Shown: positions 1-10,009, counted from the stretch's first letter. The stretch: DNA of 64,000 bases from Arthrobacter stackebrandtii (GCF_017876675.1 NZ_JAGIOI010000001.1:868001-932000); one strand, 5' to 3'. Translations and numbers: made by a program. Notes: generated by a model not told the origin, from the letters alone.

Positions 1-1
1 C

Positions 2-535
2 GCCTCCCACGGCTGGAACCAAAAGACCGCACTGCACCAGGAATGCATCAAGGTTCCCTTCATGGTCCATGTTCCGGGGCGTCCGGCGGGAGTGGTCGGG
101 GAGCCCGTGGCCGCCGTGCTGGGGCTGCTGCCCACGCTGTGCCAGATCGCGGGGATTGCGGCACCGGACGGCCTCGCGACGGCGTCGGCCCTGGACGGCG
201 ACGGCGCGCCGGTGGTGGTGCAAACCTCGTTCCAGGACGCGTCCGCACTGCCCGGCGCCGGCACCTCCGGGCGCGCGCTCATCCACGGGGACTGGAAATA
301 TGCCGTGTACAGCTGGGGCACGCACCGCGAACAGTTGCACAACTTGGCTGCGGACCCCGGAGAGCAGCGCAACCTGGCCGTGGAAAGCTCCTGCGCGCCC
401 GACCTCGAGGACATGCGCGAACGCCTGCTGGACTGGGCCCTTGCCAGCGGCGACACCGGGTTTCTGAAGCGGCTGGTCCTGCCGGCGTCCGCGGCATCCG
501 GGCTGCATGGGGAAATCTTTCACGTCCCGTACTAG
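2..535 (+). CDS. Sulfatase, C-terminal part (5' truncated by window edge)
   Basis: The open frame runs in from the window edge, so the N-terminal catalytic half with the formylglycine site is not visible. The first residues, ASHGWNQKTALHQECIKVPF, match the segment of arylsulfatase-A-type enzymes that follows the 'DHGDxLGSHG' metal/active-site motif, with the usual 'ESxRVPxxV' counterpart read here as 'ECIKVPFMV'. Further on, 'ALIHGDWKYAVYSWG' and 'LHNLAADPGEQRNLA' are the typical C-terminal sulfatase motifs (R/K-YI-Y and 'ELYDLxxDPxExxNLA'). Expected activity is hydrolysis of a sulfate ester or a related phospho/sulfo substrate; the substrate cannot be told from this part. The next gene starts 85 nt downstream. 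Confidence 0.85.
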   Translation, partial: ASHGWNQKTALHQECIKVPFMVHVPGRPAGVVGEPVAAVLGLLPTLCQIAGIAAPDGLATASALDGDGAPVVVQTSFQDASALPGAGTSGRALIHGDWKYAVYSWGTHREQLHNLAADPGEQRNLAVESSCAPDLEDMRERLLDWALASGDTGFLKRLVLPASAASGLHGEIFHVPY

Positions 536-619
536 CAACTGGGAACTCGCTGGGCGTAAGCTGACAGTACTTACCCACGGAATATCCAGCGTATTCCCAG
601 CCAATGGTCGGAGACTGAA

Positions 620-1333
620 ATGGTGAAAAAGACCGGACCTGAAGCCAAGCTGCTCGTTGTTGACGACGAGCCCAATATTCGCGAACTCCTCTCCACCTCC
701 CTGCGCTTCGCCGGGTTTGAGGTCATCGCCGCAGCCAACGGGCGCGACGCCCTGGCCGCGGCCGAAGAGCACAACCCCGACCTTGCCGTCCTTGACGTCA
801 TGCTGCCGGACATGGACGGATTTACGGTCACCCGCCGCCTGCGTGCGGCCGGCCGCCATTTCCCCGTGCTGTTCCTGACGGCCCGCGACGACACCGAGGA
901 CAAGGTCACCGGCCTGACGGTGGGCGGCGACGACTACGTCACCAAGCCGTTCAGCCTGGATGAGGTGGTGGCCCGCATCCGTGCCGTGCTGCGCCGCACC
1001 CAGCCCCTCGAGGACGACGACGCCGTGCTGCGCGTTGCGGACCTGGAGCTCGACGACGACGCCCACGAGGTGCGCCGCGCCGGCAAGACGGTGGAGCTCT
1101 CCCCCACCGAATTCAAGCTGCTGCGCTACCTGATGCTCAACCCCAACCGCGTGCTGTCCAAGGCCCAGATCCTTGACCACGTGTGGGAGTACGACTTCAA
1201 CGGCGACGCCTCCATTGTCGAGTCCTACATCTCCTACCTGCGCCGCAAGGTGGACATCGACGCCTCGCTGCCTGCCCTGATCCAGACCAAGCGCGGCGTG
1301 GGCTACGTGCTGCGGACCCCCGACAAGCGCTAG
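620..1333 (+). CDS. OmpR/PhoP-family response regulator
   Basis: 237-aa regulator with an N-terminal receiver (residues about 10-125) and a C-terminal winged-helix DNA-binding domain (about 140-235). The receiver has the acidic pair DDE at 15-17, phospho-acceptor D59 in 'LAVLDVMLPDMDG', T87 in 'FLTARD' and K109 in 'VTKPFS'. The sequence around 'GGDDYVTKPFSLDEVVARI' is very close to mycobacterial PhoP, so PhoP-like is a fair description, although orthology is not proven. It should bind DNA after phosphorylation by the kinase encoded 15 nt downstream. The ATG at 620 gives a normal PhoP-length N-terminus. Confidence 0.93.
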   Translation: MVKKTGPEAKLLVVDDEPNIRELLSTSLRFAGFEVIAAANGRDALAAAEEHNPDLAVLDVMLPDMDGFTVTRRLRAAGRHFPVLFLTARDDTEDKVTGLTVGGDDYVTKPFSLDEVVARIRAVLRRTQPLEDDDAVLRVADLELDDDAHEVRRAGKTVELSPTEFKLLRYLMLNPNRVLSKAQILDHVWEYDFNGDASIVESYISYLRRKVDIDASLPALIQTKRGVGYVLRTPDKR

Positions 1334-1348
1334 CGCACCGCCAATCCA

Positions 1349-2887
1349 TTGATTACGTTGTGGAAAAACGCCTCCCTGCGTTCACAGCTGGTGGCCATCA
1401 TCAGCGCGCTCCTGAGCGTGTCCCTGCTGGCCCTCGGCGCCACGACGTTTCTCCTGCTGCACTCCTTTCTGGAAGACCAGATGGACACGCAGCTGACCAC
1501 CTTCCAGCGCTCGATCGTGGGCTATGGGACGGTGGATTCGCAGAACACGGGCCAGTCCCCGTTCGCCTTTGACTACTATGTGAGCTTCCACTACTCGGAC
1601 GGCACCAAGGCGGACCAGAACCGGCGGGGCCAGGACAAGCCCGTGTACCCCACGTTCTCCATGGCGGACGCCGAGGCCCTCAACGGCCAGATCTTCACGG
1701 TTCCCAGCAGCGACGACGGCGCCCCCTGGCGCCTGACCGTCATTGCCCCGCAGAACTTCACGCTGACCGATACCTCCGGCGCCAAGAGCATCTACACGGG
1801 CTATGTGGTGGTGGGGCTGCCCTACGAGGCACTGAACCTGACCATGGAGCGGCTCGCGGTGGTGATTGCCGGCGTCGCCATCCTGGCCGTCACCATGGGC
1901 ACCATGATCGCGTACTGGACCGTCAGCCGGTCCTTCCGGCCGCTGAGCCGGGTGGAAAAGACGGCCGCAGCCATTGCCGCGGGCGATCTCTCCCGCCGCG
2001 TCGACATTGAGAACCCCGCCACGGAAGTGGGCCGGCTGTCCGGTTCCCTCAACACCATGCTGGCCCACATCGAAAGCGCCTTTGCCGCCCGCACGGCATC
2101 GGAAAAAAAGATGCGCCGCTTCGTGGCAGACGCCTCGCACGAACTGCGCACTCCCCTGGTCACCATCCGTGGCTTCTCCGAGCTCTACCGCCACGGCGCC
2201 CTGCAAACCCCGGAGGACGTCGGCACCGCCATGGGCCGGATTGAGAGCGAGGCCAAGCGCATGGGCGAGCTCGTCGAAGACCTGCTCATGCTGGCCCGCA
2301 TCGACGAGCAGCGCCCGCTGCAGCTCAAGCCCGTGGACCTGCTGATCATCGGCCACGATGCCGTGCTGGATGCGCGTGCCACCGCGCGTGACCGCACCTT
2401 CCAGGTCATCGGGCTCGACGGCGGGCCCGGCACCCCCGCGCCCGGCCTTGGGGACGAGGCGAAACTGCGCCAGGTCGTGGCGAACCTCATGGGCAACGCC
2501 CTTCGCTACACCCCGGACGGTTCCCCGATTGAAATCATGGTGGGCACCCGCACCGAAGGCCCGGCCAAGTATTCCGTCATCAAGATCCGCGACCACGGCC
2601 CCGGGATCTCCGAGGAGGAGGCGCCTCGCGTGTTTGAGCGCTTCTACCGCGCCGATTCCTCCCGCGACCGCAACACCGGCGGCAGCGGACTGGGCCTGGC
2701 CATTGTCTCGGCCATCGTCGCCTCGCACGATGGCACGGTGCGCCTGGAGCAGACACCCGGCGGCGGCGCCACGATGGTCATCCAGCTGCCGTTCCACGCC
2801 GCCGACGAATCCGCCGGGGAGGCAGGCACGCCCCGGGACGATGCGCCCGGCACGGAATCCGCGGACGTTGATTCCTCCACAGCCTAG
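1349..2887 (+). CDS. Membrane sensor histidine kinase (PhoR-like)
   Basis: 512-aa sensor kinase, partner of the preceding regulator. Two membrane segments (about 13-38 and 165-190) bracket an extracytoplasmic sensor domain of about 125 residues; a HAMP linker follows (about 190-242), then the dimerisation domain with phospho-acceptor H264 in 'ASHELRTPL', then a HATPase_c domain with N-box 'NLMGNALRYTP' and G-boxes 'DHGPGIS' and 'GGSGLGLAIV'. The last 40 residues are a Pro/Glu/Asp-rich tail. The start is TTG at 1349; a second TTG at 1358 is possible, as neither has a strong ribosome-binding site. The signal it senses is not evident. Confidence 0.92.
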   Translation: MITLWKNASLRSQLVAIISALLSVSLLALGATTFLLLHSFLEDQMDTQLTTFQRSIVGYGTVDSQNTGQSPFAFDYYVSFHYSDGTKADQNRRGQDKPVYPTFSMADAEALNGQIFTVPSSDDGAPWRLTVIAPQNFTLTDTSGAKSIYTGYVVVGLPYEALNLTMERLAVVIAGVAILAVTMGTMIAYWTVSRSFRPLSRVEKTAAAIAAGDLSRRVDIENPATEVGRLSGSLNTMLAHIESAFAARTASEKKMRRFVADASHELRTPLVTIRGFSELYRHGALQTPEDVGTAMGRIESEAKRMGELVEDLLMLARIDEQRPLQLKPVDLLIIGHDAVLDARATARDRTFQVIGLDGGPGTPAPGLGDEAKLRQVVANLMGNALRYTPDGSPIEIMVGTRTEGPAKYSVIKIRDHGPGISEEEAPRVFERFYRADSSRDRNTGGSGLGLAIVSAIVASHDGTVRLEQTPGGGATMVIQLPFHAADESAGEAGTPRDDAPGTESADVDSSTA

Positions 2888-3007
2888 GCCGGACCGGCGG
2901 CCGTCCACAGATGGGCACACTGGGGTTTTCCCCGGTGTTTCGCGCTCCTAGGCTGGGACTTGTCATCCAAATCCAGGCATTCCAGCCGTTACGGAAAGGC
3001 AACTCCC

Positions 3008-3301
3008 ATGGCACAGTTCAACGTCAACAGCGACGACCTCATGCTCAAAAGCTCCGCGGTCCGCGGCTCCGTGGACCGCATCCGGATGGAGGTTGATGCC
3101 ATGAAACGCAACGTCCTGGACTTGCAGTCCACGTGGACTGGCGCAGCAGCCACCAACTTCCAGGCCCTGCTCCAGGAATGGCATGCAACCGAGCTGAAGG
3201 TGGAGTCGTCACTGGAAAGCATCAATGGTGCCCTGTCCATGGCCGCCAGCCAGTACGCCCAGGCCGAGGACGCCAACGCACGCATGTTCAGCATCCGCTG
3301 A
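3008..3301 (+). CDS. WXG100 family protein (ESAT-6-like)
   Basis: 97-aa helical hairpin protein with the diagnostic turn motif W43-T-G45 in the middle ('STWTGAAA'), normal length for WXG100 secretion substrates. A GGAAAGG ribosome-binding site lies 8 nt before ATG 3008. WXG100 proteins are exported as dimers by ESX/type VII systems, but no FtsK/EccC ATPase, EccD or other ESX gene lies nearby, so this is an orphan copy. Orphan WXG100 genes are common in Micrococcaceae; the role of this one is unknown. An AT-poor spacer of 120 nt separates it from the kinase gene, so it probably has its own promoter. Confidence 0.9.
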   Translation: MAQFNVNSDDLMLKSSAVRGSVDRIRMEVDAMKRNVLDLQSTWTGAAATNFQALLQEWHATELKVESSLESINGALSMAASQYAQAEDANARMFSIR

Positions 3302-3337
3302 CATCCTCAGGTGCCGGCGCCTTGCTCAGGCCGGGTC

Positions 3338-4312
3338 CTACGCCTCGCGCGTCCCCTGGTGGAAGCGCAGGCGCCACTGGCCGTCATGCCGCTGCCACAG
3401 CGAGCTGCGCAGCGCGTTGCCCGACGCAGCAAGGCTGCGGTACGTCAGGAGAGCAGAGTTGCCGTCCACCTGGTTGAGGCTGAGGACGTCCAGGCCCACC
3501 TCGGCGGCTGCCTCATCGGCCAGCAGTTCCAGGATCGCCTGCCGGGACCAGACCCGGCCTGAGGCCCCGATCTCTTCAAAGTCAGGGTGCAGCAGCTCGC
3601 CCAGCCTGATCGGGTCAGCACGCACGGCGGGAGCCAGCAGCTCCCGTTCGAGGTCGATGACGGCTTCAAGCTGTGATTCCCTGCCGCCGGCAAACGACGG
3701 GTCGGGCTCGTCGTCCAGCATGGAGAAGAGGTCGGGCTGCCCGGCGTCTTCAAAGAGGGCAGGCTCGGCAAACAGCGGGGCCGCACGGCCGTGCTGCGCC
3801 GCCTCTGGAGTGGCAGCCGCGGGCGGCACTGCAGCGGCCTGGCCGGCCCCGGGGAAACCCGGGCCCGCATTGGGCAGGCGCTTGCCCTGGTGGGCCGTGG
3901 CGGCCGCGCGGGCACGGTCGTCGGCAGCCTCGTTCAGTTCGTGGCCCGCATGGCCCTTGACCCATTCGAAGGTGTAGTTGCGGCCCACCAGGGCGGCGTC
4001 GATCTCCTTCAGGAGGTCAAGGTTCAGGACAGGCTTTCCGTCGGACTTCTTCCAGCCCTTGCGCTTCCATCCCGGCATCCACTTGGTGACGCTGTTGATG
4101 ACGTATTGGCTGTCGCACAAGATGTGCAGCGGCTCTTCCGGCACATGTGCCGTGGACTTGAACAGGTCCAGGACGGCCATGAGCTCGCCCATGTTGTTGG
4201 TGCCGTGGTCCCATCCGCCGGCACGCCAGCAGTTCTCATTCACATACCATGCCCAGCCAGCGGGACCGGGATTTCCAAGGGCCGAACCATCGGCTGCAGC
4301 AACAATCGTCAT
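3338..4312 (-). CDS. Ribonuclease HI fused to a DUF4440/NTF2-like domain
   Basis: 324-aa two-domain protein. Residues 1-140 are a complete RNase H1 domain that should cut RNA in RNA-DNA hybrids: catalytic carboxylates D8 ('AADGS'), E43 ('NNMGELMA'), D67 ('CDSQY') and D131, with H121/H124 in 'VKGHAGHELNEAADD', all at E. coli RNase HI spacing. A Pro/Ala-rich linker (about 143-205) leads to a C-terminal domain (about 212-324) with 'LHPDFEEIGASGRVWSRQAI' and 'LTYRSL...SSLWQRHDGQWRLRFHQGT', typical of DUF4440/SnoaL-like folds. The extra domain may bind a small ligand or mediate dimerisation; its role in an RNase H is not known to me. Confidence 0.93.
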   Translation of the reverse strand: MTIVAAADGSALGNPGPAGWAWYVNENCWRAGGWDHGTNNMGELMAVLDLFKSTAHVPEEPLHILCDSQYVINSVTKWMPGWKRKGWKKSDGKPVLNLDLLKEIDAALVGRNYTFEWVKGHAGHELNEAADDRARAAATAHQGKRLPNAGPGFPGAGQAAAVPPAAATPEAAQHGRAAPLFAEPALFEDAGQPDLFSMLDDEPDPSFAGGRESQLEAVIDLERELLAPAVRADPIRLGELLHPDFEEIGASGRVWSRQAILELLADEAAAEVGLDVLSLNQVDGNSALLTYRSLAASGNALRSSLWQRHDGQWRLRFHQGTREA

Positions 4313-4346
4313 GGGTCCATACTTTCAGATGGCGGTGACATTCAAC

Positions 4347-4387
4347 GCCAAAGGCGCCCCTTCCGTGATGGAAAGGACGCCCTTGGC
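4347..4387 (-). terminator. Hairpin downstream of groEL
   Basis: Imperfect inverted repeat, left arm beginning GCCAAAGGCG and right arm ending CGCCCTTGGC, with an inner TTCC/GGAA pairing. It lies in the 99-nt gap between the end of groEL and the start of the RNase H gene, both on the minus strand. The position fits a groEL terminator; no long T-run follows, so this is inference. Confidence 0.5.
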
Positions 4388-4411
4388 AGGTGAAAATGGA
4401 AAGCCTGGGGG

Positions 4412-6157
<1,746 letters not shown>

Positions 6158-6207
6158 TCACCCAACAAGGAAAGATCAATCCTCCGACGGCGGTGGGTAG
6201 CCAAAAA

Positions 6208-6234
6208 TTAGCAGTCACCACCTCAGAGTGCTAA
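6208..6234. promoter_or_regulatory. CIRCE element 1 (HrcA operator) upstream of groEL
   Basis: The sequence TTAGCAGTC - 9 nt - GAGTGCTAA differs at one base from the CIRCE consensus TTAGCACTC-N9-GAGTGCTAA. It sits about 160 nt upstream of the groEL start, in the correct region for HrcA control. Confidence 0.93.
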
Positions 6235-6242
6235 CTCAATAA

Positions 6243-6269
6243 TTAGCACTCGGCACCACAGAGTGCAAG
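6243..6269. promoter_or_regulatory. CIRCE element 2 (HrcA operator) upstream of groEL
   Basis: A second copy, TTAGCACTC - 9 nt - GAGTGCAAG, has a perfect left arm and two changes in the right arm. It begins 9 nt after the first copy ends. Tandem CIRCE elements are known upstream of some actinobacterial groE genes and suggest cooperative HrcA binding. Confidence 0.88.
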
Positions 6270-6483
6270 CGGGAGTGGCCTTGTGTGCTTCAGGCGAACG
6301 GCCGGCAATACGCTGGGGGCGGGTTTCCCGCGAAACATTACATCTCCCAGCGCGCTTTCCTTTCGACAACGGGGCGAACCCGATACCGTTGAGTGAGACG
6401 ACATTCGCACACGCTCGCATAAGACAGATCCATCTGCCTCCAGGCAGCCGATTGTGCCGGCGCACCAGCAGCAGGAGACACCC

Positions 6484-6978
6484 ATGAGTGAGAACACCCA
6501 ACCCGAGCAAAACCCGCTGGGCCTGAACAAGCCCACGGAAGTTCCGGCCGGCTACGACCAGCCGGCGCCGGTGGACACCCCGGTGCCGCCCGCCTACGGC
6601 ACGCCCAGCTACGGGCAGCCCGATGCCCCGGCACCGGAGGCACCGGCCTACCAGCAGCCCCAGGGCTACCCGCAGCAGAACGTCCAGCCTGGCGCCCCGT
6701 ACCAGCAGCCCTACCAGCAGCCCGGCTTCGCCGTGGCCGGGGCCCAGAAGTCGAAAGTCGTTGCCGGTGTCCTCGGCATCCTGCTCGGCTCCCTGGGCAT
6801 CCACAACTTCTACCTCGGCTACAACAAGAAGGCCCTCATTCAGCTGCTCGTCTCGGTGCTGAGCTTCGGCTTCCTTGCCTGGGCCATCGGCATCTGGGGC
6901 CTCATCGAAGGCATCTTGATCCTGGTGGGCAGCGAGAACTTCCGCACCGACGCCAATGGCGTCCCCCTGAAGGAGTAA
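6484..6978 (+). CDS. TM2 domain-containing membrane protein
   Basis: 164-aa protein. Residues 1-90 are a Pro/Gln/Tyr-rich, low-complexity cytoplasmic stretch with repeated 'QPY/YQQP' units. A TM2 domain follows (about 94-150): 'KSKVVAGVLGILLGSLGIHNFYLGY', then a second hydrophobic segment ending 'WGLIEGILILVGSENF' with the conserved polar residues of the family. Start is ATG 6484 with AGGAG 7 nt upstream, rather than the longer in-frame start at 6454. TM2 proteins are widespread and of uncertain function. A strong hairpin directly after the stop ends the unit. Confidence 0.92.
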   Translation: MSENTQPEQNPLGLNKPTEVPAGYDQPAPVDTPVPPAYGTPSYGQPDAPAPEAPAYQQPQGYPQQNVQPGAPYQQPYQQPGFAVAGAQKSKVVAGVLGILLGSLGIHNFYLGYNKKALIQLLVSVLSFGFLAWAIGIWGLIEGILILVGSENFRTDANGVPLKE

Positions 6979-7006
6979 CAGGCAGCGCCGCCACCGGCGC
7001 CGCCGG

Positions 7007-7052
7007 CAACAAGCAACGCCCCCAAGAAGTTTCTTGGGGGCGTTGCTTGTTG
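7007..7052. terminator. Bidirectional terminator hairpin
   Basis: A perfect 22-bp inverted repeat (arms 7007-7028 and 7031-7052, core AACGCCCCCAAGAA/TTCTTGGGGGCGTT) with a 2-nt centre. It lies between the convergent TM2 (+) and LytR_C (-) genes and can serve both. Confidence 0.85.
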
Positions 7053-7135
7053 CATTTGGCATGTTGCGGCCCGCGCTGCGTGCTGATGGGGTGCTGGACC
7101 TTCCCGGATTCACCGGGTGGCGGAGCTCCAGGCCG

Positions 7136-7726
7136 CTATTGGGCGCCGGGGCCCAGCACCACGGCCAGCTGAAGGCCGAGCTCGGCCGACTCCACCTGCG
7201 TGGGGATGTTCAACAAGGCGCCCAGCGCTGCCGCATTGTCTTTCTGTGCCGGGTCGCTGTAATAGATGACCGAGGTTGCCTGCGGGACCCCGGCCCAGTT
7301 GGCCGCCTGCGCCACAGTCCATCCGTCGGCCGTAATGGTGTCGGAGTAGCGGGCCGCCAGTCCGGCGACGCCCGCGGCGTTGAAGACGGCCACGGGGACA
7401 GCCTTGTCCACGACCGCCTCCGGTGTGGGCTCCGGCGTGGGCTCGGGGGCAGGCTCGGACGTGGCCGGGGCGGGGGGTTCGGAGGCAGGCACGCTGGCAG
7501 GTGCGCTGGCCGCCGTCGAGGTTTTCCCGGCATTGGGAGAGCTGTTGTTGTTGAGCACCTTGGGCATGAGGAAGAACGCCAAAAGTCCGATGCACAGGGC
7601 AGCCACACCAACGATCATCATGGGCAACAGCGAGCGCGACTGGGTCTCCATCGAGGCCCTGTGGACACCGTAACGGGCCGAATTCTCCTCGACGGCATCA
7701 AATTCATCGCGCGGGTATTTACTCAT
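7136..7726 (-). CDS. LytR C-terminal domain protein, membrane-anchored
   Basis: 196-aa protein: an acidic cytoplasmic N-terminus, one membrane segment (about 33-55, 'LLPMMIVGVAALCIGLLAFF'), a Pro/Glu/Ala-rich spacer (about 65-105, with 'PEPTPEPTPE') and a C-terminal LytR_C domain (about 108-196) starting 'VPVAVFNAAGVAGLAARYSD' and containing 'VIYYSDPAQKDNAAALGALL'. LytR_C domains occur alone or at the end of LytR-CpsA-Psr cell-wall ligases. There is no LCP catalytic domain here, so a role at the cell envelope is only inferred. It lies 42 nt upstream of nothing else on its strand but downstream of the DUF3263 gene, possibly cotranscribed. Confidence 0.88.
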   Translation of the reverse strand: MSKYPRDEFDAVEENSARYGVHRASMETQSRSLLPMMIVGVAALCIGLLAFFLMPKVLNNNSSPNAGKTSTAASAPASVPASEPPAPATSEPAPEPTPEPTPEAVVDKAVPVAVFNAAGVAGLAARYSDTITADGWTVAQAANWAGVPQATSVIYYSDPAQKDNAAALGALLNIPTQVESAELGLQLAVVLGPGAQ

Positions 7727-7767
7727 AGTGCAGTGCAGTCCTTGTGCGTACGTTGGGCGATAGGGCG

Positions 7768-8124
7768 TCAGTTGCCCAGTCGGCGGGCCGATCGGGCCTG
7801 TTGACGTGACGTACGTAGTCTACGCAAACGTTTGACCAGCATGGGGTCATAGCTCAGCGCAGCCTCCGTGTCTATCAACGCGTTGAGCACCTGGTAGTAG
7901 TGCGTGGCCGAGAGATCAAACATGTCCCTGATGGCCTGCTCCTTGGCACCGGCATACTTCCACCACTGCCGTTCCAGGTCCAGCATTTGCCGGTCCCGCC
8001 CACTGAGGCCGCCCTCGGAGGGGCCCGCGTGGTCCGCCGGGACGTGCCCGTGCGCAATGGCTTCAGCCACAACAGCCCTCTCTTGAAAATCTTTGCATTC
8101 CCGGGCACAATTCATCACCCGCAC
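7768..8124 (-). CDS. DUF3263 domain-containing protein
   Basis: 118-aa basic protein. The core 'LSGRDRQMLDLERQWWKYAG' followed by 'AKEQAIRDMFDLSATHYYQV' and 'DPMLVKRLRRLRTSRQQARS' is the signature of the actinobacteria-specific DUF3263 family, a small helix-turn-helix-like protein of unknown function. The family core starts at about residue 40, so the true start may be later than 8124 (for example the ATG at 8115). It lies 41 nt upstream of the LytR_C gene on the same strand and the two are commonly neighbours in actinobacteria. Confidence 0.85.
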   Translation of the reverse strand: MRVMNCARECKDFQERAVVAEAIAHGHVPADHAGPSEGGLSGRDRQMLDLERQWWKYAGAKEQAIRDMFDLSATHYYQVLNALIDTEAALSYDPMLVKRLRRLRTSRQQARSARRLGN

Positions 8125-8232
8125 TGTCCATGATAAAGGCGAATGACAGCTGTGTCATTTGTGAATCCGTGGACAGCTGCTCCCCCGGCTCCCCTTGTGG
8201 AGGAATCAACCGCACACCGGCCATGGACCACA

Positions 8233-8997
8233 ATGGAAACCATGGACAGCGCACCCTCCCTCTTCGACCTCCCCGAACCCGCCCCTTGGAACGCCCGGGA
8301 ACTGGCGGCACTGAAGCAGCTCGAGCAGAACCCGCTGGAGCTGCTGTCCCCTGACTGGGCGCAGCAGCTGGCCCCGCTCGAGCCCGTCCTGCGCACCCTG
8401 GGCGCCATGCTCTCCGGGGAGTACGACGCCGGCACCCGCTTCCTGCCCCCGCCCACCAGGGTGCTGCGCGCCCTGGGCTCCCCCATGGCGGAGGTCAAGG
8501 TCCTGATTGTGGGCCAGGACCCGTACCCCACGCCGGGCCATTCGGTGGGTCTGGCGTTCTCCGTGGACAGGCAGACCCGGCCCCTGCCGCGCAGCCTGAA
8601 CAACATCTACAGGGAGCTGCAGGCGGACCTGGGCATTGCCCCTGCCGCGCACGGGGACCTCAGCGCCTGGGCCGGGCAGGGCGTCCTGCTGCTGAACCGG
8701 GTGCTCACGGTGGCGCCGGGAGCGGCAGGCTCGCACCGCCGTCGCGGGTGGGAAGAAGTCACCGAGGCTGTCATTGCCGCCCTGGCCGCCAGGAACAAGC
8801 CACTGGTCAGCGTGTTGTGGGGCAAGGACGCCCAGCGCCTGGCGCCGCTGCTGGAGGGGACGGCCGTGATCGAGTCTGCGCACCCGAGCCCACTGTCGGC
8901 GTCGCGCGGCTTCTTCGGCTCCAGGCCGTTCAGCCGGGCCAATGATCTGCTCTCAGCGCAAGGGGCCTCCCCCGTGGAGTGGAAGCTGCCCGCGTGA
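8233..8997 (+). CDS. ung: Uracil-DNA glycosylase, family 1
   Basis: DNA-repair enzyme that removes uracil from DNA. It has the water-activating loop '[21 protein letters not shown]' with catalytic Asp in GQDPYP, the '[17 protein letters not shown]' segment, and the leucine-loop motif '[18 protein letters not shown]'. The open frame extends up to 8143, but the extra 30 residues resemble nothing in the family; ATG 8233 (254 aa) or 8242 is more likely, although no strong ribosome-binding site decides between them. It is divergent from the DUF3263 gene. Confidence 0.95.
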   Translation: METMDSAPSLFDLPEPAPWNARELAALKQLEQNPLELLSPDWAQQLAPLEPVLRTLGAMLSGEYDAGTRFLPPPTRVLRALGSPMAEVKVLIVGQDPYPTPGHSVGLAFSVDRQTRPLPRSLNNIYRELQADLGIAPAAHGDLSAWAGQGVLLLNRVLTVAPGAAGSHRRRGWEEVTEAVIAALAARNKPLVSVLWGKDAQRLAPLLEGTAVIESAHPSPLSASRGFFGSRPFSRANDLLSAQGASPVEWKLPA

Positions 8998-9006
8998 ACT
9001 AGACTA

Positions 9007-9022
9007 GTTAGGACAACCTAAC
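9007..9022. promoter_or_regulatory. Putative iron box (DtxR/IdeR-type)
   Basis: GTTAGG-ACAA-CCTAAC is a perfect interrupted palindrome and matches the TTAGG-N4-CCTAA core of the DtxR/IdeR consensus TTAGGTTAGCCTAACCTAA. It lies 54 nt before the GTG start of the siderophore-interacting protein gene, as expected for iron-dependent repression. Confidence 0.75.
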
Positions 9023-9075
9023 TTGGCGCGCTGGCCGCGCCCGCAGGCCGGCACGCCCGGCGACAGGAGATCATT

Positions 9076-9930
9076 GTGACCTCAACCCCGAGTGAAGCGC
9101 CGGCCGTGGTGGCCCCCGCCGTCAAGCCGCGCAAGCAGTTCACACTGCGCGTCATCCGGTCCGAGCAGCTCAGCCCGCACATGGTGCGGATCGTTGCCGG
9201 CGGCCCGGAGCTGGCGAATTTTGAACCCAAGGACGCCACGGACATGTACGTCAAGATCCACTTCCTGCACCCGGAGGTGGAGTACGCGGAGCCGGTGGAC
9301 GTGTTTGCGCTGCGCGAGACCATGCCGCGCGAGCACTGGCCCGTGACCCGCACCTACACCGTGCGCTGGCTCTGTGCGGTGTCGCAGGAGATCGCGATCG
9401 ACTTTGTCATCCACGGCTCCGCCGGGCTCGCCGGGCCGTGGGCCGCCGCTGCCAAGCCGGGCGACCGCATCATCTTTTCAGGCCCCGGCGGTGCCTACAA
9501 GCCCAACCTCGACGCCGACTGGCACCTGTTCGCCGGTGACGAGGCTGCGCTGCCGGCCATCGCCGCCGCACTCGAGTCGCTGCCGGCCGCCGCCGTGGGG
9601 CACGCCTACCTTGAAGTGGAAACCGCCGCGGACATCCAGCCCATCGGCAAGCCCGACGGCGTCGAGCTCACCTGGGTGTTCCGCAATGGAACCACGCCCG
9701 ATGCCAGCACGGCCCTGCTCGACGCGGTCGCCAACGGGCCCTGGCCCGAGGGCACGGTGTGCGCCTTTGTGCACGGCGAACGCGAATACATGAAGGCCAT
9801 GCGCGATCTCCTGTTCAAGCAGCGCGGGCTGGAGCGCAGCCAGGTCTCCCTCTCCGGATACTGGGCCTACGGACGCACCGAGGACTTCTTCCAGGCCGAG
9901 AAGAGGGAACCGATCGGCAAGATCCTCTAG
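9076..9930 (+). CDS. Siderophore-interacting protein (FAD ferric-siderophore reductase)
   Basis: 284-aa flavoprotein of the SIP/ViuB family, thought to release iron from imported ferric siderophores by reducing Fe(III) in the cytoplasm. The N-terminal FAD-binding beta-barrel has 'LSPHMVRIVAGGPELANF' and the flavin motif 'VTRTYTVRW'; the C-terminal NAD(P)H-type domain has 'WHLFAGDEAALPAIAAALE' and 'VHGEREYMKAMRDLL', ending 'LSGYWAYGRTEDFF'. Start is GTG 9076 behind GGAGA. No siderophore importer or synthase is adjacent, so the gene stands alone under the iron box upstream. Confidence 0.95.
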   Translation: MTSTPSEAPAVVAPAVKPRKQFTLRVIRSEQLSPHMVRIVAGGPELANFEPKDATDMYVKIHFLHPEVEYAEPVDVFALRETMPREHWPVTRTYTVRWLCAVSQEIAIDFVIHGSAGLAGPWAAAAKPGDRIIFSGPGGAYKPNLDADWHLFAGDEAALPAIAAALESLPAAAVGHAYLEVETAADIQPIGKPDGVELTWVFRNGTTPDASTALLDAVANGPWPEGTVCAFVHGEREYMKAMRDLLFKQRGLERSQVSLSGYWAYGRTEDFFQAEKREPIGKIL

Positions 9931-9958
9931 CTTCCCGCTGCCGGGAAAGTGCAGGGGC

Positions 9959-9991
9959 ACCCACCCGTCGAGGATGCACCGGCGGGTGGGT
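9959..9991. terminator. Hairpin between convergent genes
   Basis: Perfect 9-bp inverted repeat ACCCACCCG/CGGGTGGGT with a 15-nt loop between the siderophore-interacting protein (+) and the ThrE-type exporter (-). Likely a shared terminator; there is no T-run. Confidence 0.55.
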
Positions 9992-10009
9992 CAACGGAAA
10001 CAGCCGGAG

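Noticed and set aside
1382..2920. 512-codon minus-strand frame across the sensor kinase gene
   Set aside because: High-GC shadow: same region is a complete histidine kinase on the plus strand, and the minus-strand product is a Gly/His/Arg-rich string with no domain.
3008..3301. ESX/type VII secretion locus
   Set aside because: Only a lone WXG100 protein; none of the EccB/C/D/E or mycosin genes is present nearby.
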